The position numbers and the translations under genes are program-made. A stretch of DNA of 64,000 nt, from NCBI RefSeq assembly GCF_963583255.1, contig NC_084816.1:17037100-17101099 (forward strand), in the 5' to 3' direction. The notes beneath the pieces are model-generated. The model saw only the letters and a list, made by a program, of their open reading frames with translations, made no database searches and was not told the origin of the DNA. Source of the DNA: Pyrus communis (lineage: Eukaryota > Streptophyta > Magnoliopsida > Rosales > Rosaceae). Positions 42,961 through 54,229 of the stretch are shown here, one piece after another. The first letter of the stretch is position 1, and each line of letters opens with the position of its first letter.

Positions 42961-44266
42961 GTTAGAATTAGGGCCGTCAACCTTTGGAAACTGGGGATTT
43001 GTAAATGTTTTCCTGTGTTGTATTTCAAAAAATGCTTGTTATATGATTCTTTCCCTCCCCCCCCCCCCCCCAAAAAACATATATATTTTAAACAGTACTG
43101 AGTTGCTTTTGTAATGTGATAGTGTTTAAGCCACGGATTAGATTCTAACCCAAATTAGGGGTTATGATTTGTTTTAACAGTTGCTTTTGCAATGTTCCTC
43201 TTGTTTGAACAGTTGCAATTTGTTTTTTGGGTGGAATTTTGATTTGTTTTTCTTCACTTTTAATGGAAATTGTATCGAACAAACTAATTAAATTAGTGCA
43301 CAAACCTATTATAATTTGTGTATAATTAATACTGGTGATTATTCACCTTGTTTGTGACTGTTAGAATTTGAATTCGGATTGGTATCCCATTTGGGTGTGC
43401 TTTTTGATGTATGAAATTGTAGTGAACGTTCTGAGTTTACTTGTTCAATTCTAGTGAACTTGTACGAAGAAATGGTGACTTAGTACTACATGAAATACTT
43501 GATTGATCAGAAGAACCAAAACATTGTTGTTATTTGGAAACAAAACATTACGGTTTCGAGTATTTTGGGTTGCATGAGTTTGGTTTAGGATTATGCTTTA
43601 ATTTGGTGAAGTGACCTAATACTTACACTTATGTGGTTTTGTTCCTCATTAAGTTTTATTTTGAGGTTATTACTTTTACATTTAGCATTTTTTTTGCTTG
43701 TCAACGTCTTTAATGTACTGTTAAAATTTATCTAATTTATATGCATAGAGACAGTGTGTTATTTGGTGATAATCACTCTTTTCTAAATATATTGCATTGT
43801 TAATTATTCCAGTTACCAAGCTCTATTTATATCCAATAGTCATATGATTTCTATATGTAATGTGGATGTTTAAAGAGACTGAGAATCACTTTATATGATC
43901 CCTTTTCTTATTACTACCTGTGAAACTATTAAGTATTTATGGAGTTGGACTCTGGTGGAAATTGTTTGTATTTATGTTGATTAGTACATACACACATACT
44001 ACATGGATACACAGCGCACTCATAGACTATGATTTTGCCTCCAACTACTCCTTTATGCTAGTTTCTTCTTCTAAGTTATAATTGTTGGGTCTATGTCCTA
44101 TCTGACATTGATTAGTTTGTGTATAGTAGATTAGTTTTAAGTTTTGTTTCTGCCAAAATTGAATTGGGTTTAGGATTAGGGTTTTTAAATTTAAGTACAA
44201 ATTATTATGCATGTGTACGATAAGTTAAATCTCTGTAATCTTACAAATTTATTTCCAAGTTTGTAG

Positions 44267-46262
44267 ATGTCATCTTTAACTTCTTCGGTGACGCTACTTG
44301 TTAGCGCCCGACGTGCTCACCGGCACCCCCGCACTCCGAACCAAATGTCAGCATCGGGATCCACAACCGATGCCTCAAGTACACAGCCAGGTATACCATC
44401 CTAATTTATTCCTTCAATTCCATGTAAGTCTGAGTTTTGTTATTTTAGGTTCAATTTGTTAAGGTATGTCATTTACGAATTAAAAAGTTATTTTATATAT
44501 ACATATATATATATGTATGTATGTATGTATTGTTTATTGATGTCATCATTCTGAACCTATTATTAAACTGTTGTGATCATTGTGTTGGATAAGTGTATTG
44601 TTTATGTTATTTTCAAGGTTTTGGGAAATGTTTTAATTATAGGGAGGTTATGCCAAAATTTTAATAGGATTTGTTATTAGTTTTGGGTTAACGTTATTTT
44701 TTCATTTCTTTGTAGCCAAGAAAAGCACCCAGGGACCTTGTCGGCAATTGAAGACAGCGAAGGTCACCGAGGTGACCAACGGTCGTATCACAATCGGATA
44801 CGATGAGCAACATCAGACAACACCCATGTCGGACCAGCATAGTGCATTGGTCCACGACATTGGGCACGTCGTACGGACCTTTTGCCCTATACGGTGGAAG
44901 TCTTGGAAGGTGATGCCGGAGGAGGTGAAGAACACGGTGTGCAATCATTTGTTAGTAAGTATCATCGCCCTTTTAATGCTTTTCATGTAAACTTTATATA
45001 TTTATATTTAATAATGTCTTTTATTACTAATACTTTCGTAATATTTGTTACATTGCAGACAAACTACAATTTCAATGACATCACGAGGACATGTTTGTGT
45101 ACCTTAATCGGCTCTTCTTCGAACGCTACAAGCAGTGGAAGAATGACCTGCACCAGTATTTCGAGCAGTTTGATGATCTACAGGTTATTCTCGAGGAGGG
45201 TTGCCCGAAGGAGTTTGAGGACCAAGAAGATAGTTGGGTTTGGCTCTGCGATCATTTTCAAGAGCCAGGCTATATGGTGCGTTTTTTAATTACGACTTCT
45301 TTCATTTTACTTTTTTTTTTTATTTTTTTTTTCTACTAATGTTTATTATTATTTATTATTATTTTCTTGAAGCATTACAACTAATATGTTTATTTTTTTG
45401 TATAACAGAAGAAGATGAAGGTGAACAAGATCGATTGGGAAGAGAAGACTCTTCTTCACCATTCGGGTTCGAGGCCTTTCTCCTATAGGATGGAGGGGCG
45501 GTGGAAGGTATATATTACAGCTTTCATTTCCAATTTTAAAATGTCGCTAATAAATTTTTTTTTTGGTACTAACATTTTTCTGATCTTTTTCTATTTCATG
45601 AGGGTTCAAAATTGCCGGAGATTGACATCTTTGCTGACGTTTATGTTCAGCTGGGGATGAGTTGACTAAGTCCCTTCATGTAAGTAATTTCTTATGCATT
45701 AAAGATTTAAACTAATTATTTCAAATTGTTTTCTATTAATAATCCATGTTTTTTTCCACATGCAACTATGGTGGAGAAGGGTCAGTCAGTGCTTCAGGAG
45801 TCTGCCTCCCAGCTTTTCTCGGACACACCGATGGAGTCTGTGGATCCCCCTGAGGATGCGGGGTTTCACATCCTAATAGAGACGTTGGACCAAACTTTCA
45901 ATCAGAGGCCAGGGACATTGTCGGGGGATGGGAAATGCCAGGCGGTGGGAGAGTGGAGCCTCTTCATCCTCGCAGTAGAAGGGCAAGGTTACGACTTTGA
46001 CGCAGGAAGTCGCTGGCTTGAGGAGTGAGCTGGCATCGTATAAGTCTCAAATGTCAATGCTTGTACAAGCCCTCAGTTCCTCCAGAATACGTTTCACTAG
46101 TTTTTCTGCACCATCACCCTCAGAGCCCGTCCACCCCAAGTATACACAACAATCAAGCACGTCGATCTCTGACCTTGTCCCCAACCCTTCCCCTTACCAG
46201 CAGCAAGATTACCAAGCACCTCCGAACGACTTGCCTATAGATTATTGCGTTTTTTTTTCATA
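44267..46262 (+). pseudogene. En/Spm accessory protein (Ptta/En/Spm Transposase_24 type)
   Basis: It starts with ATG immediately after an acceptor site (ttgtag). Exons can be read at about 44267-44391, 44715-44955, 45059-45276, 45409-45507 and 45604-45678, then 45768 onward. Conserved family stretches: CRQLKTAKVTEVTNGRI, HDIGHVVRTFCPIRWKSW, NRLFFERYKQWKNDLHQYF, HHSGSRPFSYRM, and ATMVEKGQSVLQESASQLFS. Near 45960-45990 the frame shifts by one: the open frame ends early, while the other frame continues as a coiled coil (EVAGLRSELASYKSQMSMLV). This is a DNA-binding accessory protein in the CACTA context. With one frameshift it may be inactive, unless the shift is a sequence error. Confidence 0.65.
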
Positions 46263-46885
46263 GTCTTGTTCCTGTTTTCTTTTAAAACTTTGTATGTGTA
46301 TGTACATTTTTATTTATATTATAAATAAATTTTTACTCATTAATTTGTTTTTTTTTTTTTTTTTTGTCATTTGTATGAAATATTTTTTATTTATTTATAA
46401 TTTTCCTTTTATTCTATTTAGTATTTTTTTTATTAAAACACTTGCATGACGCCGACTGGTTGTCACACAAAATCATGCATGTCTTATATATTTCGTTGCG
46501 CATTACCACTTGCGTCTTCCATTTTTCGTCGCACAAAACCACGCGCCTCTTGCATGTTTCGTCGCACAATTTTTTTGAGACAAATTGTTGACGTCCCCAG
46601 AAATTTCTCATCACAAAGTACACTTGTACCCTTTTATATCGTACGACGAAAGCCTTTGTCTGGATAACTTTCGCACGACGAGTACTAAAGCGTCACACAA
46701 TCTTTTAGATGTGTGACGAATTTGCACTTCTTCGTCACACAAGGTCTTTTTTCACGACCTTTGCGAGACAAATTCTGCGCAACGATTTGTGTGTCGCCAT
46801 AGGTTTTATGTGATCTCAAAATGTTTTGCGCAACAAAGGCTCCCTCGTCGTGCAAAGTGTTTAATTTAGTAGTATAGATCAATCT

Positions 46886-47790
46886 ATCATTTGCTCGATA
46901 CCATCCACTGCTCCTGGGTAAATCATAAGATTGTTATATGTACAAATGTTATTCGATACATATTTGTATACACATTTTTTTATACGGGACGATGTTGGTA
47001 TTATTTGAATCATCAAGCAAGATTTCAATCCTCAATGAAAGCACTCCAGATTAAATTTGGTGTAGCCTTAAACTAACAAAATCAACATAATAATACCAGA
47101 CCAAATTGACCAATTTTTTAGCCACCGCATTAGCCGAACGAATATATGACGAGCACAAGATGTTGTGAAGGAGAAAATTTTAATTGTGACGGGAATACGG
47201 ATGGTACACCACGTGTTTTTATGTAAGTGGTGGGAAATATTATTTTTTAAGTTATTAATTTTTTAACATGTATATCCCACCATTTGTATAGTAACACGTG
47301 GTATACCACTTTGTGTGCTAGTCATACTAAAAAATCTCCCGTTGTGAAGCTTCGTACCCAACTGTATTGTCCTCCGCCACCCTCCAACCTCAAGGCAGAA
47401 TATAATCAAACACTAACAGAAATTATGAATTTTAAGCTAAATTGGTTTCATTTCCAAAACTTTAGGAAATGTGTTGATGGACAAACAAAAACAAAGGAAA
47501 GGAATTGTTAATGATACTTTTTATCACTTTCCCATCTGTTCTTTAGTTTTCGGAACTAAATAAATTCACTGTTAAATAGCTTTTATTTTTCTTTTTACCT
47601 AAGATCTTCCCATACATGCATGAATAGAAAAGGGAAAGTTTCGGAGAGTAAAATGATAGGATTTGTAGTATGAAATAAGAACATTGTTACATTAGATTCA
47701 GACGTTTATCAAAAAAGTAACATATATTTTTCTACATAAAAAGGGACTAGTAAACAATATTAGTTACTAACCAAATCATACTTTATCAGT
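46886..47790. other. Intergenic with a fold-back element
   Basis: No gene recognised. About 47187-47330 forms an inverted pair: acggatggtacaccacgtgt on the left and, reversed, aaagtggtataccacgtgtt on the right, with gtggtggga blocks inside. This is a probable MITE of about 145 bp. The remainder is AT-rich. Confidence 0.5.
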
Positions 47791-47795
47791 AAATC

Positions 47796-48351
47796 TGATG
47801 AAATTGAAGTTCCACCATAAAACCAATTGGCAATATGGGGAGTAGCCCAAGACCATATAAGCACATAGCAAACCTTGTCCCTCACCGATGTGGGACAACT
47901 CTCAACACGCCCCCGCACGTGTGGCGGATTTTCAAGCCTACACGTGGACAACAACTGGGTGACGTGGAGCGCGTGTGGCCGTTTGGCTTCACACGAGGAC
48001 AACCCGCTCTGATACCATGATGAAATTGAGGTTCCACCATAAAACCAATTGGCAATATGAGGAGTAGCCCAAGATCATATAAGCACATAGCAAACCTTGT
48101 CCCTCACCGATGTGGGACAACTCTCAACACGCCCCCGCACGTGTGGCGGATTTTCAAGCCTACACGTGGACAACAACTGGGTGACGTGGAGCGCGTGTGG
48201 CCGTTTGGCTTCACACGAGGACAACCCGCTCTGATACCATGATGAAATTGAGGTTCCACCATAAAACCAATTGGCAATATGGGGAGTAGCCCAAGACCAT
48301 ATAAGCACATAGCAAACCTTGTCCCTCACCGATGTGGGACAACTCTCAACA
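47796..48351 (-). mobile_element. TRIM element with three LTRs and two internal segments, TSD AAATC
   Basis: The structure is LTR 47796-47907, internal 47908-48017, LTR 48018-48129, internal 48130-48239, LTR 48240-48351: exactly 112, 110, 112, 110 and 112 bp. AAATC flanks both sides (47791-47795 and 48352-48356). On the minus strand each LTR starts TGTTGAGAGTTGTCCCACAT and ends in CA, followed by tggtatcagagcgggtt (tRNA-Met primer site). A G-rich polypurine run (gcgggggcg) lies before the downstream LTR. The internal segments look identical. The LTRs differ at one to three positions. There is no coding capacity, and open frames through it are chance. Transcription sense is the same as that of the adjacent NAC gene. 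Confidence 0.92.
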
Positions 48352-48426
48352 AAATCTACATAAAGCAAATTAACTAAAGAACTGCACCAGGTTGAGCCAT
48401 TTTATTCCAAAGGTCGTCCAAGTCTA

Positions 48427-49758
48427 TCATGATGTCATCACCGTCAGCTTCATAAAATTGTGAGTAGTCAAATTGAGAAGTGGATGCTGATTCTTGTCAC
48501 TCATGATCGGATGATTCTGATCTATATTGGCTGGACTTGCAAGTGAAGAAGCCACGGTGGGATCGGCAACAAAGTAGTTTGGCTGGTCTTGTGTAACAAT
48601 GTGGTGTGGCTGATTAGCGAACCCAGTCGTAGCAGTCTGCGGCGGATCATAATGACAGAAAACAGTACCACTACTTGGGTCTTGTGTACTGGAGTAGTCA
48701 TACAGTGGCAAGTCCGTCCTGTTATTCACAAAACCATTGTGCTGAAGATACTCTTCTTGGTTAGCCATACCTAGTGAAGAGGGCATAGTTGGACATGCTG
48801 CTTCTGCAACGAAATCATCTGGCCTCGCTATTGGTTCCTGTGAATCATAGTAGTATTGTGGAAACTTGGTAACATTACAAAGCTGTAGCTGCTGCTGATT
48901 ATAGTATGGATCAACATTAACCTCAACAACCACTGAAGATATGAGACTAACGTGACTATTCTGTGGCTCATAATATTTTGGATGATCCTCATAGTAGTCG
49001 TATTTTTGCCGATCCACATTAGTCACACCAATACTACTACTTGTACTATTGGCATTAAGATTAGTCTGTTGCTCTTGTTGTGGCTGTTGCTGCTGAGGGC
49101 AATGATCGGTATTAACCTTGTCAACAACCTCAGAAGACGGGGGAGTAGCATAAGATTCATCAATATTCTCAAATTTCCTTTGAATCTTGTTTCTTTGGGA
49201 TTCCACTACTCGAGTCTGCTCATGATCATCTGCCTTTCTCTTTCTATCATAATTCTTTCGAACCCGGCAGACGATATATTCATCACCATCACTAGTTCTT
49301 GAATTTGATTTAATGCGCATGGCCAGTTTACGGTCAAGGCGAAACTCGTGCATAATCCAGCAACCGTTTTCTTGAGGATATTTAGTATTCGCATATGTAA
49401 ACCTTTTCCACCAACCTATCGTCTTCTTAGTCTTCGGATCTTTGACTTCACTCCCTTTGTTCTGTCCATGCCACGTCCCAGACCCTATAGTGCAAGCCAC
49501 GCGCGAACCCGTACCTTTGGTGCTCGCTGGCTTCAGTTTGGTAAAGAAGTAAAGGTCTTCATCGTCTCCTAAATCTTGTCCGCCATTGTTATTCCATATA
49601 TCTCTGGCCTCCATGCTACCATAAAGATCGATATTGGGGATAACATTCTCATCCCTAAAGGGTGCGCCGCGAACCTTGTTGTGAAGATAATATCCCACTA
49701 ACTCCTCGTCTCTTGGATGAAACTTGTATCCTACTGGAATGTCATTAGCAGGTGCCAT
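48427..49758 (-). CDS. NAC-domain transcription factor, intronless, C-terminal frameshift likely
   Basis: A nuclear plant transcription factor with an N-terminal NAC DNA-binding and dimerisation domain at about residues 6-170: subdomain A VGYKFHPRDEELVGYYLHNK, then IDLYGSMEARDIW, DEDLYFFTKLKP, GWWKRFTYANT, WIMHEFRLDRK and EYIVCRVRKNYDRKRK (basic, nuclear import). The variable C-terminus has a glutamine run. The open frame gives 443 residues ending TTHNFMKLTVMTS. In the next frame, from about 48490 to the stop at 48374-48376, the minus strand reads FDYSQFYEADGDD, then IMIDLDDLWNKMAQPGAVL. This is an acidic/Trp tail of activation type, so I infer a 1-nt loss near 48480-48500. Most NAC genes have introns, and none is seen here. 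The three-LTR TRIM lies 75 bp past this stop. Confidence 0.85.
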   Translation of the reverse strand: MAPANDIPVGYKFHPRDEELVGYYLHNKVRGAPFRDENVIPNIDLYGSMEARDIWNNNGGQDLGDDEDLYFFTKLKPASTKGTGSRVACTIGSGTWHGQNKGSEVKDPKTKKTIGWWKRFTYANTKYPQENGCWIMHEFRLDRKLAMRIKSNSRTSDGDEYIVCRVRKNYDRKRKADDHEQTRVVESQRNKIQRKFENIDESYATPPSSEVVDKVNTDHCPQQQQPQQEQQTNLNANSTSSSIGVTNVDRQKYDYYEDHPKYYEPQNSHVSLISSVVVEVNVDPYYNQQQLQLCNVTKFPQYYYDSQEPIARPDDFVAEAACPTMPSSLGMANQEEYLQHNGFVNNRTDLPLYDYSSTQDPSSGTVFCHYDPPQTATTGFANQPHHIVTQDQPNYFVADPTVASSLASPANIDQNHPIMSDKNQHPLLNLTTHNFMKLTVMTS

Positions 49759-51259
49759 ATATATTTCTTGCTTCCGCTTTCCTGAGAATAAGAGATTTAA
49801 GAATGTGGAGAAAAAAAAACGAGTAGGGCAGGAGGCTGCGGAGATAGAGGTTTTTTCTTGGTTAGGGTTTCAGTACTCAGAATCGATGTGTTTCTCTGAA
49901 GTGGGTTTGATGATTGCCTTTAGTCCTTCCACTCCAAATGCTAATATATAGATCAACACCCTAAAATCACGCTCAAAACACGCCACCGCGTTGTGGTAAA
50001 GTAAGAGTTCTATTAGGTTTCAAATTACCAGTTCGGTAAATCACAAAATAAAATCCCATGCTATTTTCTTGGTAGTGATTTCATTTGTACGTTTTTTAAT
50101 TAGTTACTAATTACAGTCTTAATCCTTATTCGAAATACTCGTAAACAACGTCCTAAGCCATAAAAATGTGCTGCCTAATCCCAAATCTGTCGGAAATCTA
50201 AACACATGGTATGGTTAATTGGTTTTAAGAAGTTTTTCAACCGACTATGCTTAGACACTACGTAGTATTTCAAAGCATCCAAAAGGTGAAAAACTTGTAT
50301 TGCTTGTCGTTGAATTATGCTAAGTTGCACTAAAATTCACTTAAATTAAAATTTGACGTGTTAATATAAGTATTATTTCTTATTTATAATTTAAACTAAA
50401 AGATTTCAGAATAAATACAATAGTTCTAAATAAGAAAAATAAACAATTAAATTATAAACTTATCTCCTTCAGAGTTCCATGAAAAAGATTAAGGACATTC
50501 AGATTCGTCAGCAAGTTCTTCCGTTCTATATGATCCAATAATTTTCTTATTATTATCGAATTATGATTAAATTAATCGAAGAGACGCTTGGTTCTTGACG
50601 GATCTAAAATAAGTTTAAATTGTTGACGAATATGATAGCGTTTACAATGCCAAGTAGAACGGTAGCATCCGTAGGTTAAATAATCGGAAGTTAAGAATGC
50701 ATTTCCATAGCTTCCTAATCTCCATTTTCCTGGTAAAGGTTGAAAGAAAATTATGCAACTAATTAAACAGATAAATGTGTTAAATAAATAAGTAAGGAAA
50801 AATGTGTCGGACTGATTTGAATGCAGTATAATTGACTATATATGCAGGCTAAGAAGTTTACATTTTTCTCTTTTAATTTAGAATTGGTACTAAAATGCAT
50901 TGAATATGAATACAATTCCTAAACAAACAAGTATTGAATCATATTTCTTTTCTTGTATATAACAGCGTAGGGTTAAAGACAAAGAACTTGTTGTATGTCC
51001 TCAATCTATTCTCAAGGAATATTAATTTTTTCCTATATTAGAACTAATGTGTTTACTGTGAAATCTTTTAATTTAATCATAAATAATAAATAATACTTAA
51101 AAATTAACATGTGTCAAGTGTTAAGTGGGTTATAGTGTTACTCAGCATAATCGAATGACAAGTTAAGCCTTACACAAGTCTTTCTCCTCCAAAGCGATTC
51201 TGGAAAGCAAACACCTCTTAATTCTTCAAAGTGAATTCAAACCGCAATGTAGTGTCACC
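49759..51259. other. Intergenic, 5' region of the NAC gene
   Basis: The part next to 49759 is the NAC 5' UTR and promoter; minus-strand sequence near 49945 contains tatatat. The rest is AT-rich with no recognised gene or repeat. Confidence 0.45.
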
Positions 51260-51905
51260 AGTTTTATTTTTTATTTTTTATTTTTTTTGCTGAAAAAATA
51301 AGGCTTGCAAAGCCATCCCCTAAAGACAAGACTTCCGAACATGTAAATTTTTGTAGAATTATCAAAGAGACAAGCTTAGGGCCCATATCCAACAACATTG
51401 ATATTGTCCCCAACTTGGTAATGACAAAGTGCACAATCCGTCAGATGTGAGGTTTTGTCACAAAAGGTATCGGCATTATATTGAAAGGGATTGAGATATT
51501 TAAACTCTTCTTTTCTTAAAGATACGGTCGATATGGAATGTTTCCACAATTTTGAACATCCCTACCGATAGAAGCAAGAGCATGAGCGAAAAAAAATTAG
51601 TTTCCCTATAAATGTGAGACCATCGGACTTCCAGGAAGAAATCCACCATCCTTCTGACATCCTCAAGAATAATCTTAACCCTCCACGGCATTTCACAAAA
51701 CCCCTGAACAGCCTCGATGATTAGTTTGGAGTCTCCTTCCACAATAATGTGCATCATCTTCTTACGCTTTGCCGAGCACAGCCTCGCTAAGAGCCAAAGC
51801 TTCGGCAACCGTAATTGTGTTATCTCCCAGATTAAGAGCACCTGCAATCTTGGGGTTCCCATCCTCATCTCGAATAACAAAACCCGCGGGAGCCCTGTCA
51901 TTCCA
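51260..51905 (-). pseudogene. LINE-type RNase H (RVT_3) fragment
   Basis: The minus strand from 51900 reads AGFVIRDEDGNPKIAGALNL, then ITVAEALALSEAV. After a frame change near 51770 it continues with HIIVEGDSKLIIEAVQG and WSHIYRETN. These are the ordered blocks of the plant RVT_3 domain (D-G-x-P, A-E-A-x-A, V-E-x-D-S). The lower end runs into tttttattttttattttttt at about 51266-51290, which on the minus strand is an A-rich tail like that of a LINE 3' end. It is truncated at its 5' side and frameshifted. Confidence 0.65.
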
Positions 51906-52188
51906 AATTTGCTAACATGTTAGTAAACCTTTTCTTAAATAACACAACTCTGACTTCTCCTTGGTGTCCAAAGAGTTCTTCTTTAAAAATATATTAAAAA
52001 CCGTAGTGAATATCAATTTTGATTTTTTCAGAACATACACAATAATTCCAGATAATTGAAAGGAGGGAAAAAAAAAAACTACCTAACGTATTACTAACTA
52101 TAGACTCTTTTAATCAAATTGGCGATTTCAATAACAATAACACACTAACATTGCGATGAAATATAGAGAACAAGAACACTGTAAATAC

Positions 52189-52387
52189 TATTAAGGACAT
52201 TTCTCTTGTAAAAGATAAAACTTAGCTTTGATTAATTCTGTTGTAATATGTTGTTAGTGGTGTGATTAGCTAGGGTAAGTTTGTTATGGTAGTTAGGATG
52301 AGTTGGCAGCACAAGCGTGTGCGCTATTGTATAAATACCAAGCGTAATCTTATTATTTGTCATCATTGAAAAGATATTTTCCCAATA
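52189..52387 (+). repeat. Copia B 5' LTR
   Basis: A 199-bp direct repeat partner of 62391-62593. It contains tataaatac near 52332 as a promoter-like box. Confidence 0.88.
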
Positions 52388-52431
52388 TGGTATCATCTGC
52401 TTGCTACCACTTTATCTGCACAACCTACTCG

Positions 52432-54224
52432 GCTGCTGGATTTCGGTGCTAGTTCTCATATGAAAACTCCATGGCGAATCTGCAAAATCCAGAGGCTTAC
52501 ACTAGACCTGAGCAAGTCTTTATTGGTGATGGCAAAGGTTTGCCTATTTTACATTTTGGTTCTTCTACCATCTCTACTCCTACTCATCAATTTAATCTTA
52601 AGAATGTCTTGCATGTGCCTCATTTAAATCAAAATTTGCCCTTTGCAAATCAGTTTAGTCTTGATAATTGGTGTTCAATTCACCTATATCCTTTTCACTT
52701 CACTATGAAGGATCTTTCTTCGGAGAGGATGCTCTTTAGAGGCCTTGTGAGAAATGGTTTCTATCCTTTCTCTACTTCTCTTCCCTCTACTGGACATCAT
52801 CATCTCTATGTTGCATTTACTAAAGCATCTTCAGAGGTTTGGCATCAAAGATTAGGTCATCCTTCTTTAAAGATTTTAAATAAGCTGACTTCTAAATCAT
52901 GTATTCCAATTATGAGTGGTACTATGAAATCTTTTTGTTCTAGTTGTGCACTAGGCAAAAGCTTCAAGCTTTCCTTTGTATTTGTTTCCAGTCCAACTTG
53001 TAAACCTATAGAGCTATTACATACAGATATAGGGGAACCTTCACCTATCTCGTCTCTCACTTGCTATAGATACTACATAATCTTTGTAGATGATTACACC
53101 AAGTATTGTTGGTTCTTTACCTCTAAAGTTTAAATCAGATGTGTTCAAAACCTTTGTTCATTTCAAATCCATTGTTGAAAATATGCTGAGTACTCATATT
53201 GTTACGATTCATTCTGATTCTGGTGGTGAGTTTGTCAATCATACTATGTCTCAATTCTTGAAAGACCATGGTATTCAACACCAACTGAGCTGCCATCACA
53301 CTCCTAAACAAAATAGGTGTGTTGAGCGCAAGCACATACATTTGGTAGAGACTTTTAGGACACTTTTAGCAGCTTTTGGGGTTCCTCATGTGTATTGGGT
53401 AGAAGTGTTCAATACTGCTATATATTTGATGAACATGATGCCTACAATGTCACAGCCTTCTCCTTGGGAATCTCTTTTTAAGAAATCACTATATTACTCA
53501 ACTCTTAGGGTTTTTGGATATAGTTGTTTTCCCTGGCTAAAACCCTATGCCACATCAAACCTCGAACTAAAAAGCAAACTTTGTGTCTTTGTTGGTTACA
53601 GCTTAAATCACAAGGGTTATTGGTGTCTTGATCCTCAAACCAATAGAGTTCACACATCTAGGCATGTTTTTTTTATGAACAAACATTCCCATTTAAACAA
53701 GTTGGTTCCCCAATCTGTCCCTAGCCAACCCCCTACCTATGTTCCCACCTCTATTCCCACCACACTAACGTTTTCCCAGAGTCAGGCACCAACTCCATCC
53801 CTGTCCTCAACTCAATTGCCTACAACACATTCCAATCCACAACAAGCATATGCGTTACCCTTTGTGTCTTCTAATCAATCTTCAAAATTACATGTTATCC
53901 CTCCATCACTTCACCAGCTCCATTTCAATCTTCTAACACTCATCCCATGCAAACAAGATCTAAATCTAGTATTTCTAAACCCCAAAGCTTTCATAGCTAC
54001 CATGCATCCTATTCCACAACATCTCATTGAGGATCATGTCTCTACTACTTATCTCCAAGCATATAAGCATGTTTACTGGAGACAAGCAATGCAAGAAGAG
54101 TATTATGCTCTTTTAAACATTGGTACATGGTCTATTGTGCCTTCTTCCCCCTCTCAGAATCTTGTAGGTTGTAAGTGCGTGTTTAGAATTAAGAGAAAAA
54201 ATGATGGGACAATTGATAGGTACA
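52432..54224 (+). pseudogene. Copia B pol, 5' part (protease, integrase, RT start)
   Basis: Protease motif LLDFGASSHM near 52436, where the serine of DSG is phenylalanine. The pre-integrase block WHQRLGHPSLK near 52840 and a C-x2-C pair follow. The integrase catalytic core shows HTDIGEPSP, IHSDSGGEFV and a conserved glutamate in NRCVERKH. A frameshift lies at about 53105-53130, between the blocks FVDDYTKYCWFF and LKFKSDVF. The integrase C-terminus (RVFGYSCFPWL) and a proline/serine-rich linker follow. RT begins with WRQAMQEEYYALLNIGTWSI and stops at the nested insertion after RYKAR. The long open piece is 53090-54280, which runs a little into the insert. Confidence 0.85.
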
Positions 54225-54229
54225 AAGCT

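Larger units (their letters stand above)
41990..46885 (+). mobile_element. CACTA-type element carrying a TnpA-like (Transposase_24) gene
   Basis: Both ends carry dense sub-terminal repeats of the form ttcgtcgcacaa/gcgcgacgaa (about 42020-42260 and 46450-46870), the usual pattern of plant CACTA elements. The right end reads, on the minus strand, actactaaattaaacacttt, a possible decayed CACTA terminus. The left terminus is unclear. A pyrimidine-rich 5' leader with a donor site (aagag/gtaatt near 42420) starts the transcription unit. It is adjacent to the TNP2 relic, and the two could be parts of one large element or two neighbours. Confidence 0.6.

Noticed and set aside
47760..48368. Repeated open frames of 60-97 codons on both strands
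   Set aside because: They fall inside the TRIM LTRs and internal segments and recur with the 222-bp period; TRIMs are non-coding.
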